The notes: generated by a model from the letters alone, not told the origin. Shown: positions 17,433 to 27,125, counted from the first letter of the stretch. The stretch is DNA of 64,000 bases from Microbacterium sp. LWH7-1.2 (GCF_038397755.1 NZ_CP151637.1:806001-870000), one strand, 5' to 3'. Made by a program: numbers and translations.

Positions 17433-20162
17433 TCAGCTCTCGCCGCCCGCGTTCCCGCTCGTGCCGGCGGTCACGTCGTGCAGGCGGTACTTCTCGATGG
17501 CCTGCGCCGCGAGGCTGCGGTCGACCGCGCCCTCTTCGGCCAGTGCCTGCAGCGTCCGGACCGCGACCGACGGGCCGTCGATCTTGAAGAAGCGACGTGC
17601 CGCGGCGCGTGTGTCGGAGAAGCCGAAGCCGTCCGCACCGAGCGTCGCGAAGCGGTTCGGCACCCACGGACGGATCTGGTCCTGCACCGCGTGCATGAAG
17701 TCGCTGACCGCGACCACCGGGCCTGCGGCGTCCTTCAGCTTCTCGGTCAGGTAGGCCGTGTGCGGCTCCTCCTCCGGGTGGAGGAAGTTGTGCTCGTCGG
17801 CGGCCAGGCCGTCGCGCCGCAGCTCGCTCCACGACGTGACAGACCAGACGTCGGCCTGCACGCCCCAGTCGTCGCGCAGGAGCTGCTGCGCCTCGAGCGC
17901 CCACGGCACGCCCACGCCCGACGCGAGGAGCTGGGCCTTGGGGCCCTCACCCTCGGCGGTGGAGACGCGGTGGATGCCTCGCACGATGCCGTCGACGTCC
18001 ACGCCTTCGGGCTCGGCCGGCTGCACCAGCGGCTCGTTGTACACCGTGAGGTAGTACATGACGTTCGGGTCGGGGTGGTTCCCGCCGTACATGCGCTCGA
18101 TGCCCGAACGGACGATGTGTGCGATCTCGTAGCCGTAGGCCGGATCGTACGACAGGGTCGCCGGGTTGGTCGCGGCGAGGAGCAGCGAGTGGCCGTCGGC
18201 GTGCTGGAGACCCTCGCCGGTGAGCGTGGTGCGTCCGGCGGTCGCACCGATGATGAAGCCGCGCGCCATCTGGTCGCCCGCCGCCCACTGGGCGTCGCCG
18301 GTGCGCTGGAAGCCGAACATCGAGTAGAAGACGTAGACCGGGATGAGCGGCTCGCCGTGCGTCGCGTACGAGGTGCCCGCCGCGGTGAACGCGGCGACCG
18401 CGCCGGCCTCGTTGATGCCGACGTGGACGATCTGCCCCTGCGGGCTCTCCTTGTAGGCCAGGAGGAGCTCGCGGTCGACCGACGTGTAGTTCTGGCCGTG
18501 CGGGTTGTAGATCTTGGCCGAGGGGAAGAACGCGTCCATGCCGAAGGTGCGCGCCTCGTCGGGGATGATCGGCACGATGCGGTGGCCGAAGTCCTTCGCG
18601 CGGAGCAGGTCCTTGAGCAGGCGCACGAACGCCATGGTCGTGGCGATCTCCTGCGTGCCCGAGCCCTTCTTCGGCAGCGCGTACGCCTCGTCGCCCGGAA
18701 GCTGCAGGCCGACGTGGTGCGAGCGGCGCTCCGGGAGGAAGCCACCCAGGGCGCGGCGGCGCTCCAGCATGTACTGGATCGTCTCGTCGTTCGAGCCGGG
18801 GTTGTAGTACGGCGGCAGGTAGGGGTTCTCCTCGAGCTGCGCGTCCGAGACCGGGATCCGCATCGAGTCGCGGAAGTACTTGAGGTCCTGCAGGGTCATC
18901 TTCTTCATCTGGTGGGTCGCGTTGCGGCCCTCGAAGTGATGCCCGAGGCCGTAGCCCTTGATCGTCTTGGCGAGGATCACGGTGGGCTGGCCCTTGTGCT
19001 CGGTCGCGGCCTTGTAGGCGCCGTAGACCTTGCGGTAGTCGAGGCCGCCGCGGCGGAGCTTGCCCCAGATGTCGTCGTCCGACCAGTCCTTCACGAGGGC
19101 GGCCGTGCGCTCGTCGCGCCCGAAGAAGTGCTCGCGGATGAACGCGCCGTCCTCGGCACGGTAGGTCTGGAAGTCGCCGTCCGGGGTGGTGTTCATGAGG
19201 TGCACGAGCGCGCCGTCGGTGTCCTTCGCGAGCAGCTCGTCCCAGCCAGAGCCCCAGACCACCTTGATGACGTTCCAGCCGGCACCGCGGAAGAAGCTCT
19301 CGAGCTCCTGGATGATCTTGCCGTTGCCGCGGACCGGGCCGTCGAGGCGCTGCAGGTTGCAGTTGACGACGAAGGTGAGGTTGTCCAGGCCCTCGTTGGC
19401 CGCCACCTGCAGCTGACCACGGCTCTCGACCTCATCCATCTCGCCGTCGCCGAGGAACGCCCACACGCGCGAGTTCGAGAGATCCTTGATCCCGCGGTTG
19501 GTGAGGTACTTGTTCGACATCGCCTGGTAGATGGCGTTGATCGGGCCGAGGCCCATCGACACCGTCGGGAACTGCCAGTACTCGGGCATGAGGCGCGGGT
19601 GCGGGTATGACGGCAGCGCGTTGGGCGCCTTCGACTTCTCCTGGCGGAAGCCGTCGAGCTGCTCGGAGCTGAGGCGCCCCTCCAGGAACGAGCGGGCGTA
19701 GATGCCGGGCGAGGCGTGGCCCTGGATGAAGATCTGGTCGCCGCCGGTCGGGTCGTCGAGGCCGCGGAAGAAGTGGTTGAAGCCGACCTCGTACAGCGAG
19801 GCGGACGATGCGTACGTCGAGATGTGCCCGCCGACGCCGATGCCGGGCCGCTGCGCGCGGTGCACGGTGATCGCGGCGTTCCAGCGGATCCACCGGCGGT
19901 AACGGCGTTCGAGCTCCTCGTCGCCCGGGAACTCGGGCTCGTTCTCAGGGGCGATCGTATTGATGTAGTCCGTCGTGGGAACCTGCGGAACGTTCAGCTG
20001 CAGCTCGTGGGAGGTCTGCAGCAGGCTCAGCATGATCTCGCGGCCACGTCCGTGGCCCTTGGCCTGCACGAGCTGCTGGAGGGACTCCTGCCACTCGGAG
20101 GTCTCGTCGGGATCGCTGTCGAGGGGTTCCTGCGAGTACGGATCCTGATCGTTGACAGTCAC
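17433..20162 (-). CDS. aceE: Pyruvate dehydrogenase E1, homodimeric type
   Basis: A 909-residue thiamine-diphosphate enzyme that decarboxylates pyruvate and passes the acetyl group to lipoyl-E2. The ThDP motif is visible as GDGEMDE followed about 30 residues later by [11 protein letters not shown]. The start is GTG 20162, six bases after AAAGGT; the reading from 20249 would add unrelated residues. No E2 or E3 gene is next to it, as is usual in actinobacteria; candidates sucB and lpdA lie at 51.8-55.1 kb. It is followed at once by the fasR-like gene. Confidence 0.97.
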   Translation of the reverse strand: MTVNDQDPYSQEPLDSDPDETSEWQESLQQLVQAKGHGRGREIMLSLLQTSHELQLNVPQVPTTDYINTIAPENEPEFPGDEELERRYRRWIRWNAAITVHRAQRPGIGVGGHISTYASSASLYEVGFNHFFRGLDDPTGGDQIFIQGHASPGIYARSFLEGRLSSEQLDGFRQEKSKAPNALPSYPHPRLMPEYWQFPTVSMGLGPINAIYQAMSNKYLTNRGIKDLSNSRVWAFLGDGEMDEVESRGQLQVAANEGLDNLTFVVNCNLQRLDGPVRGNGKIIQELESFFRGAGWNVIKVVWGSGWDELLAKDTDGALVHLMNTTPDGDFQTYRAEDGAFIREHFFGRDERTAALVKDWSDDDIWGKLRRGGLDYRKVYGAYKAATEHKGQPTVILAKTIKGYGLGHHFEGRNATHQMKKMTLQDLKYFRDSMRIPVSDAQLEENPYLPPYYNPGSNDETIQYMLERRRALGGFLPERRSHHVGLQLPGDEAYALPKKGSGTQEIATTMAFVRLLKDLLRAKDFGHRIVPIIPDEARTFGMDAFFPSAKIYNPHGQNYTSVDRELLLAYKESPQGQIVHVGINEAGAVAAFTAAGTSYATHGEPLIPVYVFYSMFGFQRTGDAQWAAGDQMARGFIIGATAGRTTLTGEGLQHADGHSLLLAATNPATLSYDPAYGYEIAHIVRSGIERMYGGNHPDPNVMYYLTVYNEPLVQPAEPEGVDVDGIVRGIHRVSTAEGEGPKAQLLASGVGVPWALEAQQLLRDDWGVQADVWSVTSWSELRRDGLAADEHNFLHPEEEPHTAYLTEKLKDAAGPVVAVSDFMHAVQDQIRPWVPNRFATLGADGFGFSDTRAAARRFFKIDGPSVAVRTLQALAEEGAVDRSLAAQAIEKYRLHDVTAGTSGNAGGES

Positions 20163-20304
20163 AGAAGACCTTTCGTCGTCTGGCAGATCGTGCCAGGTAA
20201 TCGCTACCGGAGCGGCGCGGGCGTTGTCTGCCCTGCACAAACGCACCAACTTCCAGCCTAGCGAGTTCGAGACGCTCCGGACGCACCTCGTAGACTGACC
20301 ACGA

Positions 20305-20377
20305 GGGCCTTTAGCTCAGCTGGTAGAGCGCCACGTTTACACCGTGGATGTCGTCGGTTCGATCCCGGCAGGGCCCA
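20305..20377 (+). tRNA. tRNA-Val (TAC)
   Basis: A 73-nt cloverleaf with acceptor GGGCCTT/AGGGCCC, anticodon arm CCACG-TTTACAC-CGTGG (anticodon TAC) and T arm GTCGG-TTCGATC-CCGGC. TAGACT at 20291-20296 is a plausible -10 element giving a very short leader. Confidence 0.96.
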
Positions 20378-20386
20378 CCCGAGATG

Positions 20387-21931
20387 TCACCGCCGGTCCG
20401 CGCGCGGATCCCCGTCGCCGCTTCGATCCCCGTCGTCCCGCTCGTGCGAGACGACGTGGGGCAGCGCGAACTCCTGGTACCCGGGCTGGCCGATCTTGGA
20501 GTGCCTGTGCGAGTACGCGAAGTAGATCACGAATCCCAGGACCAGCCACACCACGAATCTCAGCCACGTCTCCACCGTGAGGTTGAGCATCAGGTAGACG
20601 CAGATCGCGGCAGACAGCGCCGGCAGCCACGGGTTGAGGGGCACGCGGAAGGTGCGGTGCAGGTCCGGGCGCTTGCGCCGCAGCGCGATGACGCCGATCG
20701 ACACGAGCACGAACGCCGACAGCGTGCCGATGTTGACCATCTCTTCGAGCAGGCCGATCGGCGTGAAGCCCGCGACGACGGCGACCACGATCGTGACGAG
20801 GATCGAGATGACCCAGGGCGTGCGGAACCGCGGGTGTACCTTGGCGAGGCCCATGGGCAGGAGCGCGTCGCGCGACATCGCGAAGATGATGCGCGTGGCG
20901 CCGATGAGGAGCGTGAGCACGACCGTGGTGAGGCCCGCGACGGCGCCCGCGGAGATCAGTGTCGCCATCCACGTCGCCCCGTGGAAGGCGAAGGCGTTGG
21001 CGAGGGCCGCCGCCGGGTCGAGGTCCTCGTACGGCACCATGCCGGTGACCACGAGGGCGACGGCGCAGTACAGGAGCGTGCAGATCACCAGGGAGGCGAT
21101 GATGCCGATCGGCAGGTCGCGCTGCGGGCGGCGGGTCTCCTCCGCAGTGGTCGCGACGACATCGAAGCCGATGTACGCGAAGAACACGAGCGCGGCGCCG
21201 GCGAAGATGCCGCCGACACCGAAGGCGGTCGGCTCGATGCCCGAGAGGAACTGCAGCAGCGGCTGGCTGAGCCCTGTGGCGGCCTCCCTCGGCGCGGGCG
21301 CGGGCACGAACGGCGACCAGTTCGCGGGACTCACGAACAGGAGGCCGGCGACGATGACGAACAGCACGATGAAGAGCTTCACGGCGACGAGCACCATGTT
21401 CACGCGCAGCGACTCCTTGATGCCGAACGTCATGAGGCCGCCGAGCACGAGCACGAGCAGGATCGCCATGAGGTCGACGGTGCCGCCGTATCCGATCTCG
21501 GCGGGGATCGGCATCCCGAGCTGTTCGAAGAGCGTGCCGAGATACGCGCTCCATCCCTGCGCCACGACGCTCGCGCCCAGGAACATCTCGAGGATGAGGT
21601 CCCACCCGATGATCCACGCGAACAGCTCCCCGAGCGACGAGTACGAGAAGGTGTAGGCGGATCCCGACACCGGCACGGTCGACGCGAACTCGGCGTAGCA
21701 GAGCGCGGCGAGCGTGCAGGCGATCGCGGCGACCACGAAGCTGATCACGATGGCCGGTCCCGCGACCTCGTGCGCGGCGCGGCCGGTGAGGGTGAAGATG
21801 CCGGCGCCGATCACGACGCCGATGCCGAAGACCGTGAGGTCCAAGGCCGTCAGGGACTTCTTGAGTCGGAATTCCGGTTCGTCGGTGTCGGCGATCGACT
21901 GCTCGACCGACTTGGTGCGGAGAACGCCCAT
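20387..21931 (-). CDS. APC-family amino acid permease
   Basis: A 514-residue membrane protein with about twelve to fourteen hydrophobic segments. The APC signature GIGVVIGAGIFTLTG lies near residue 38, and FFAYIGFDVVATTAEE is typical of cationic amino-acid transporters (CAT-like). The substrate is not determined. The start is ATG 21931 with GAAAGG nine bases upstream; the longer reading to 22096 overlaps the divergent gene. It is convergent with tRNA-Val. Confidence 0.93.
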   Translation of the reverse strand: MGVLRTKSVEQSIADTDEPEFRLKKSLTALDLTVFGIGVVIGAGIFTLTGRAAHEVAGPAIVISFVVAAIACTLAALCYAEFASTVPVSGSAYTFSYSSLGELFAWIIGWDLILEMFLGASVVAQGWSAYLGTLFEQLGMPIPAEIGYGGTVDLMAILLVLVLGGLMTFGIKESLRVNMVLVAVKLFIVLFVIVAGLLFVSPANWSPFVPAPAPREAATGLSQPLLQFLSGIEPTAFGVGGIFAGAALVFFAYIGFDVVATTAEETRRPQRDLPIGIIASLVICTLLYCAVALVVTGMVPYEDLDPAAALANAFAFHGATWMATLISAGAVAGLTTVVLTLLIGATRIIFAMSRDALLPMGLAKVHPRFRTPWVISILVTIVVAVVAGFTPIGLLEEMVNIGTLSAFVLVSIGVIALRRKRPDLHRTFRVPLNPWLPALSAAICVYLMLNLTVETWLRFVVWLVLGFVIYFAYSHRHSKIGQPGYQEFALPHVVSHERDDGDRSGDGDPRADRR

Positions 21932-22007
21932 GGTTCGCGCCTTTCGTCTTCGGAACGGCCGGTCGTCGAATGCTAGCCGCCACCGTTCGCGCCGTCGATG
22001 CCCACGG

Positions 22008-22013
22008 TAGGTT
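22008..22013 (+). promoter_or_regulatory. -10 element, leaderless promoter
   Basis: TAGGTT is followed by six bases and the GTG start of the zinc-ribbon protein at 22020. Confidence 0.5.
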
Positions 22014-22019
22014 GGTGAC

Positions 22020-22751
22020 GTGAACGCCAGCCCCGCAGACCAGCGCCGCCTCGTCGAGGTCGCCCAGCTCGACGCCCGCATCCGCCAGGCCGACAACGCC
22101 CGTAAGAACCCGCCGCAGGCGGGTCGCGTGCAGGAGCTGCTGGGCCGGCGTCAGGAGCTCTCGCAGGAGCTGGGAACGCGCCTCGGTGCCAGGGACGATC
22201 TGCGCACCGAGCTGTCGCGCATCGAGTCCGATGTCGCCGTGGTCGACGCCCGCGCGGCACGCGATGCGGGCCGCCTGGCGGCCTCGACCAACTCGAAGGA
22301 GGCACAGGGGCTCGAGAGCGAGCTGGCCGCCCTCGCCCGCCGCAAGAGCGATCTCGAAGACGCGGAGCTCGCCGTGATGGAGCGTCTCGAGACCGCCGAC
22401 GCCGCCATCGCCGAGCAGGAGGGCCTCATCGCGGCGACCAACGCCGAGGGCGCCGAGCTGAGCGCCGACGGCAAGCGTGCCGTCGCCGAGGCGACGGCGG
22501 CCTTCGAGGCAGCCACCCGTGACCGCGCGGCCATCGCAGGCAGCGTCCCCGCCGACCTTCTCGCCTTGTACGACCGCCTCGCGGTCCGCAGCGCGGGCGC
22601 GGCGTTCCTGCGCCGGCGCACGTGCGAGGGCTGCCACATGGTGCTCGCCGGCACCGACCTGCAGGTGCTGCGCCAGGCCGGCGAGAACGACGTGGTGACG
22701 TGCCCCGAGTGCGGCTGCATCCTCGTGCGCGACGACGAATCCGGGCTGTGA
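22020..22751 (+). CDS. Coiled-coil zinc-ribbon protein
   Basis: A 243-residue protein. Residues about 10-180 are heptad-rich and predicted to form a long coiled-coil hairpin; the C-terminus carries a four-Cys zinc ribbon (CEGC, then CPEC about 30 residues later). Such proteins are conserved in actinobacteria but their function is not established; nucleic-acid binding is plausible. The GTG start follows a TAGGTT box by six bases. It precedes the polymerase gene by 21 bp, suggesting an operon. Confidence 0.9.
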   Translation: MNASPADQRRLVEVAQLDARIRQADNARKNPPQAGRVQELLGRRQELSQELGTRLGARDDLRTELSRIESDVAVVDARAARDAGRLAASTNSKEAQGLESELAALARRKSDLEDAELAVMERLETADAAIAEQEGLIAATNAEGAELSADGKRAVAEATAAFEAATRDRAAIAGSVPADLLALYDRLAVRSAGAAFLRRRTCEGCHMVLAGTDLQVLRQAGENDVVTCPECGCILVRDDESGL

Positions 22752-22772
22752 CCGCAGCCGGGCAGCGCTGCG

Positions 22773-24503
22773 GTGGGCGTGTCTGACGCCCCGGGCTGGA
22801 TCGTCCTCGGGCGGACCGGACGCGGCGCCGCCGCCGTTCTGCTCGACGCGAACGCCGACGAGCTCGGCCGCGACGAGGTCGACGGTGCCGCGCTGTCGTC
22901 GTGGATCTCGGACGCCGAGTCCCGCTGGGCCCCGCGGTGGGTCTGGCACGACACGCCGCAGTGGTACGCCGCACTCCTCGCCGAGGGCGTCCGCGTGGCC
23001 CGGTGTCACGACCTGCGCCTGTGCCACGCGATCCTGCGCGACTCGGCGCTGGTCGCCGCGACGGCGGGGGTCAGGCGGGCACGGGAGTGGGATGCTGCGC
23101 CGCACGTCGATGCCGACGAAGCCGCGCCCGCCCTGTTCGAGCTGGATGCCGTCGCGCGCGGTTCCGGCCCGCCCGCCGACGTCGAGGCGGCGCTGGCCGA
23201 GTTCGCGCGTCAGCGGGATGCGGTCGCCGGCAGCACCGAGTCCGGTCGTCTTCGACTGCTCACGGCTGCGGAGTCGGCGGGCGCGCTCGTTGCCGCCGAG
23301 CTGCGTGCGGCGGGACTCCCATGGGACGCCGAGGCGCACGACCGCATCCTCGTGGAGACCCTCGGGCAGCGCCGTCCCGGTGGCGCGCAGCCCCTGAAGC
23401 TGGCCGCGGCAGCGGAACGCGTGCGCGCGGCACTCGGCGATCCTTCCGCGAGCCTCGATTCCCAGCCGAAGCTGCTCCGATCGCTCCACCGCGTCGGTGT
23501 GCTGGTCGAGTCCACCAGCCGGTGGGAGCTCGCCGAGCAGCGGCATCCCGTCATCGAACCGCTCCTCGAGTACAAGAAGCTGTCGCGGCTGCTGTCGGCG
23601 AACGGGTGGGCATGGCTGTCGGAGTGGGTCGCCGACGGCAGGTTCCGCCCGGTCTACGTTCCCGGCGGCGTCGTCACGGGGCGCTGGGCGTCGTCCGGCG
23701 GGGGAGCGCTGCAGCTGCCTCGTCAGCTCCGCGAGGCCGTCCGCGCGGACCCGGGATGGCGGTTGGTCGTCGCCGACGTCGCCCAGCTCGAGCCACGCGT
23801 GCTCGCGGCGATGTCGGGCGACACGGCGCTCGCGGCGGCGGCCCGCGGACGGGACCTCTACACGGGGATCGTCGACAGCGGTGCCGTCGCCACCCGGCAG
23901 GAGGCGAAGATCGCGATGCTCGGCGCGATGTACGGCGCCACCACGGGAGAGTCGGGGCGGCTGGTGCCGCGCCTGCGCCGCGCCTATCCGCGCGCGATGG
24001 GTCTCGTCGACGACGCGGCCCGCACCGGCGAGGACGGCGGCACCGTCTCCACGTGGCTCGGCCGGACGTCGCCGGCCCCGTCGCCGGAATGGACCGCCGC
24101 GCAGTCGCTCGCGACCGAGGTGGACGCCTCCGGCGCCGACGAGAACCGCGCCCGGCGCTGGGCCCGCGATCGTGGTCGTTTCACGCGGAACTTCGTCGTG
24201 CAGGGCACCGCCGCCGAGTGGGCGCTCGCGTGGCTGGCCGACCTGCGCGGGCGCCTCGCCGCGCTGCCGCCGGTCCCTCCCGAGCGCGGCGCGCCACGTT
24301 CGGGGCCGGCGTTCGAGCGCCGGCCGCATCTCGCCTTCTTCCTGCACGATGAGGTGATCGTGCACACCCCCGAGGAGCATGCGGATGCTGCGGCCCAGGC
24401 GGTCACGGATGCCGCGGCGACCGCGGGGCACCTGCTCTTCGGCGGCTTCCCCCTCGACTTCCGGCTCGACGTGCGCATCGCCGAGACCGCGCTCAAGGAC
24501 TGA
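22773..24503 (+). CDS. PolA-like DNA polymerase without 5' nuclease
   Basis: A 576-residue family A polymerase. It lacks the 5'-nuclease domain of DNA polymerase I; the N-terminal third resembles a reduced 3'-5' exonuclease fold, and the polymerase part shows motif A (VVADVAQLEPRVLA) and motif C (FFLHDEVIV). Related actinobacterial genes are annotated as bifunctional 3'-5' exonuclease/DNA polymerase. The substrate and repair role are unknown. A GTG start at 22773 or 22779 is possible. rnpB follows 42 bp downstream. Confidence 0.88.
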   Translation: MGVSDAPGWIVLGRTGRGAAAVLLDANADELGRDEVDGAALSSWISDAESRWAPRWVWHDTPQWYAALLAEGVRVARCHDLRLCHAILRDSALVAATAGVRRAREWDAAPHVDADEAAPALFELDAVARGSGPPADVEAALAEFARQRDAVAGSTESGRLRLLTAAESAGALVAAELRAAGLPWDAEAHDRILVETLGQRRPGGAQPLKLAAAAERVRAALGDPSASLDSQPKLLRSLHRVGVLVESTSRWELAEQRHPVIEPLLEYKKLSRLLSANGWAWLSEWVADGRFRPVYVPGGVVTGRWASSGGGALQLPRQLREAVRADPGWRLVVADVAQLEPRVLAAMSGDTALAAAARGRDLYTGIVDSGAVATRQEAKIAMLGAMYGATTGESGRLVPRLRRAYPRAMGLVDDAARTGEDGGTVSTWLGRTSPAPSPEWTAAQSLATEVDASGADENRARRWARDRGRFTRNFVVQGTAAEWALAWLADLRGRLAALPPVPPERGAPRSGPAFERRPHLAFFLHDEVIVHTPEEHADAAAQAVTDAAATAGHLLFGGFPLDFRLDVRIAETALKD

Positions 24504-24545
24504 CCGCGCCGCGCGCACCCGCAAGGCGGCGATAAACTGACGAAT

Positions 24546-24919
24546 GCGAATGGGTCGGCTGGACGGTCGCGTCGCGGGCGGTTCGCCGCCGCGCGCCGAG
24601 GAACGTCCGGGCTCCACAGGGCAGGGCGGTGGGTAACACCCACCCGGAGCGATCCGCGAGACAGTGCCACAGAGAGCAGACCGCCCGGCTTCGGCCGGGT
24701 AAGGGTGAAAGGGTGGTGTAAGAGACCACCGGGGTCGTGGTGACACGTCCCGCACGGTAAACCTCGCCCGGAGCAAGGCCAGACAGGGGATGACGACGCG
24801 GCCCGCCGAGTCCCCGGGTAGGCCGCTGGAGCGGCACGGCAACGTGTCGCCGAGAGAGATGACCGTCCACGGGGCTCACGCCCCCGGACAGAACCCGGCG
24901 TACAGGCCGGCCCATTCGC
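24546..24919 (+). ncRNA. rnpB: RNase P RNA, bacterial class A
   Basis: The catalytic RNA that removes 5' leaders from tRNA precursors. The ends pair as P1 (GCGAATGGGTCGGC with GCCGGCCCATTCGC, one G:T). The conserved core GAGGAACGTCCGGGCTCCAC and the 3' conserved segment ACAGAACCCGGCGTACAGG are both present. The last 32 bases belong to the prophage attL core, so the mature 3' end is rebuilt by prophage-side sequence and remains intact. Confidence 0.97.
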
Positions 24920-24920
24920 C
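24888..24920 (+). repeat. attL core (33 bp)
   Basis: Begins ACAGAACCCGGCGTACAGGC and ends GGCCCATTCGCC; identical to 40037-40069. It forms the 3' end of the intact rnpB. Confidence 0.93.
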
Positions 24921-24948
24921 TAAATGATTTTGATCAGGTCTTTCCTGG

Positions 24949-26079
24949 TCAGTTCTGGTCCGCAGTCCGCAGAGAGTCCGCGGAATCCGCGAAAAGCACG
25001 GAATCGATGGCCTCGCGTGTGCGGTCGTCGGAGTCCGGCCACAAGTGGCTGTAGGTGTCGAGAGTCTCGGCCGCAGTCGCGTGCCCGAGCCTCGTCTGCA
25101 CCACTTTTACCGACTCTCCGTGGCGGATCAGCAAGGACGCGTAGAAGTGCCGCAGCGAATGCAGGCCAGTGCCGGTGGAGTCGGTCAGCTTCGCCGCCGT
25201 GCGGGCCGCCGCAAATGCGTGCCCGAACTTCTGCCGCGTGATGCCCTTGCCACCGAGTGTGAACAGCAGTTCGCCGTCGCCGACTCCGTACATCGCGATG
25301 TGCTCGTTCAGCGCCGCAACGACGACGCGCGGGAGCGGCACCACTCGATCGGACGCTTCTGTTTTAACCGGACCGAACTCAGCCGTGCCGCCGGCCCTCG
25401 TCACCAACTGCCGGTCGACCGTCACGGCGGGGTTCTTCCCAAGCAGCCGCACGCGGTCGCGCGTGAGCCCGAGCGCCTCGCCCTGTCGAAGCCCGGTCCC
25501 GGCGACGAGCACGATCAGCGCGCTCAGCTCCGCGGGCACCTGATCGCGGAGGATCTCGACCTGAGCGTGCGTGAGCGGCACCACGCGGGTCTTTCCGACC
25601 TTCGGCAAGCGGACGCCGGTACAGGGGGACTCGGCAATCTTCTTGTCGTGCACGGCGGCGCGGAAGACGCTACCGATGATCTTAAACACGAGCGCGACCG
25701 TCGAGGGGGCCAGCGCCGCCCGGCCGTCGCTCGCCGTGCTCATGCGCTTGACCAGGCCGCGCAGGGTTGAGGTGGTGATCGCCTCGAGCGGCATGTCTCC
25801 GATGACCGGGTACACGTGGAGGCGCAGCCGAGTCTCGTAGCTGTCCGACGTCTGCCCCCGGTGCACCTGGGAGCCGCGCCACTGCTCGGCGTAGTCGCGA
25901 AAGGTGATGCGCCCGGCCTTCGGGTCAACGTACCGCCCCGTTAGGACGGATGTCGTCACCTCGTCGAGCCACCGCTGAGCGTCGCGCTTCAGCTCAAAGT
26001 GCCGGGCGTGCTCCTTGCCGGCCGCGTCACGGTAGCGCGCGCGCCAAACGCCATCAGGCCTCTGCTTGACGCTCGCCAT
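24949..26079 (-). CDS. int: Tyrosine-type phage integrase
   Basis: A 376-residue site-specific recombinase. The arm-binding N-terminus (about 1-60), core-binding domain (about 62-165) and catalytic domain (about 170-360) are in the normal order. Catalytic residues are visible: Arg in AGTGLRQGEAL, HxxR in HSLRHFYAS, His in LGHATAAE and nucleophile Tyr in TYSHLW. The start is ATG 26079, since GAAGG lies six bases upstream; the ATG at 26085 abuts that site. It overlaps the end of the repressor gene and reads toward attL. Its 3' end contains tandem 11-bp repeats that are probable arm-type sites. Confidence 0.96.
   Translation of the reverse strand: MASVKQRPDGVWRARYRDAAGKEHARHFELKRDAQRWLDEVTTSVLTGRYVDPKAGRITFRDYAEQWRGSQVHRGQTSDSYETRLRLHVYPVIGDMPLEAITTSTLRGLVKRMSTASDGRAALAPSTVALVFKIIGSVFRAAVHDKKIAESPCTGVRLPKVGKTRVVPLTHAQVEILRDQVPAELSALIVLVAGTGLRQGEALGLTRDRVRLLGKNPAVTVDRQLVTRAGGTAEFGPVKTEASDRVVPLPRVVVAALNEHIAMYGVGDGELLFTLGGKGITRQKFGHAFAAARTAAKLTDSTGTGLHSLRHFYASLLIRHGESVKVVQTRLGHATAAETLDTYSHLWPDSDDRTREAIDSVLFADSADSLRTADQN
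24964..24985 (+). repeat. Left arm-type integrase repeats
   Basis: Two tandem 11-bp units, AGTCCGCAGAG and AGTCCGCGGAA, inside the end of the integrase gene. The same unit occurs twice in tandem in the same orientation near attR (39905-39926). Confidence 0.7.
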
Positions 26080-26791
26080 GATCATCCTTCGGGAAGCTGG
26101 GCGAGTCGAAGTCCACGTAGCTCAGGTCTGCGTCGGTGAAGGCAGCATCTGGGGCCACGATGCGGTGAGGTCGCGACTCAGAGGTCTCGTGATCGACGAG
26201 CAGCTCGCGCGGAATATCAGTGTCAGTCACGATCGGGGCGGCCACTGCGCTAACGACGTCGGTGACGATGCTGGTGACAGCTGCGACGAGTTCGGCACGA
26301 TCGGCGGCACTAGCTGGCCACGCGTATCCCGGCTGCGCGTCATGACTGGCCGATCCTGACACTAAGTGGTGGATGTAGGTGTCTGCTGTGATCGACGCAT
26401 CGCCGGTCTCAGCGACCAGTTTGTCCGCCGCATTGGGATGCGCGCGGAGAATGTCCTGAGTTGCCGCGACGTCCGACACCCACTCGATGATCGAGTTTCG
26501 CAGTGCATCGAGCGACCCCCGCGCCGTCATATCCCTGAACCAGAAGGTGGCTTCGGGGGTGTCCTGGCTCGGAAGCAGGGAGCGAATTGGCACACGAAGG
26601 ATGTCGGCGATCAGGTAGGCCTCTGAAAGCCGCACGCCTCGTGCTCCGGCTTCAATTCTGGACACCGCGGGCGCATCCACCTTCATTCCTCGCTCCGACA
26701 GCCGGTCAGCCAACTCCCGCTGCGACCAGCCCTGGTTCTTTCGAGATTCGAGTACGGCCTTACCGAACAGCACATCTGGGTCGTCGATCAT
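26054..26791 (-). CDS. XRE-family phage repressor
   Basis: A 245-residue protein with an N-terminal helix-turn-helix (about residues 7-70): SQRELADRLSERGMKVDAPAVSRIE is a classic XRE fold. The remaining 170 residues are not recognisable and may mediate oligomerisation. Placed between integrase and a divergent early operon, it is the likely lysogeny repressor. The start is ATG 26791; the upstream reading to 26932 crosses the operator region. Two 18-bp inverted repeats in the divergent promoter region are the likely operators. Confidence 0.83.
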   Translation of the reverse strand: MIDDPDVLFGKAVLESRKNQGWSQRELADRLSERGMKVDAPAVSRIEAGARGVRLSEAYLIADILRVPIRSLLPSQDTPEATFWFRDMTARGSLDALRNSIIEWVSDVAATQDILRAHPNAADKLVAETGDASITADTYIHHLVSGSASHDAQPGYAWPASAADRAELVAAVTSIVTDVVSAVAAPIVTDTDIPRELLVDHETSESRPHRIVAPDAAFTDADLSYVDFDSPSFPKDDHGERQAEA

Positions 26792-26820
26792 GTCCACGAG
26801 CGTACGGCAGTTTGGCGAAA

Positions 26821-26838
26821 TAGACAACGACTTGTTGC
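26821..26838. promoter_or_regulatory. Putative repressor operator 1
   Basis: TAGACAA-N4-TTGTTGC, an imperfect form of operator 2. It lies 30 bp upstream of the repressor start and overlaps its possible -10 (TCTATT on the minus strand), which would allow autorepression. Confidence 0.6.
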
Positions 26839-26870
26839 GTACACCATCGACCCATGCTACGTTGGTCACG

Positions 26871-26888
26871 TCGACAACCCATTGTCGA
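26871..26888. promoter_or_regulatory. Putative repressor operator 2
   Basis: A perfect inverted repeat TCGACAA-CCCA-TTGTCGA, 31 bp upstream of the excisionase-like gene and exactly 50 bp (about five helical turns) from operator 1. Confidence 0.65.
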
Positions 26889-26918
26889 TAAATACAACTC
26901 CGGACCGAGAGGGATCTG

Positions 26919-27125
26919 ATGTCTACAGCCACCGCGCCGGTAGAGCCGGCACCACGCTTCTACTTCGTCAAGGAGGTAGCTGCCGAACTCCGGCGGACGG
27001 AGGCCTCGGTCCGCTGGCTCCTGCACACAGGTCAGTTGAAGGCGGGAAAAGTGGGCGGCCGAACCGTGATCAAGCCCGATGAGCTGGATCGGTTCATCGA
27101 GTCCGGCTTCGAAGGAAACGCCTGA
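26919..27125 (+). CDS. Excisionase-like helix-turn-helix protein
   Basis: A 68-residue protein of the MerR-like excisionase family: FVKEVAAELRRTEASVRWLLHTGQLKAGKVGGRTVIKPDELDRFI has the helix-turn-helix and wing pattern. It is the first gene of the rightward operon, divergent from the repressor, so it may act as Xis or as a Cro-like regulator. It ends in TGATG, coupling it to the next gene. Confidence 0.82.
   Translation: MSTATAPVEPAPRFYFVKEVAAELRRTEASVRWLLHTGQLKAGKVGGRTVIKPDELDRFIESGFEGNA

Noticed and set aside
17088..19610. An 840-codon open frame antisense to fasR and aceE
   Set aside because: It lies opposite two well-supported genes and has shadow composition.
20337..24842. A 1501-codon open frame on the minus strand
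   Set aside because: It runs antisense across the permease, zinc-ribbon and polymerase genes and rnpB, and its composition is Arg/Ala/Gly/Asp shadow sequence. It is a GC-rich artefact.
24931..24951. Inverted repeat TGATCAGG/CCTGGTCA as terminator for rnpB or int
   Set aside because: The stem is short, has one mismatch and no T-run in either direction. It may be an accessory att site, but I cannot support a call.
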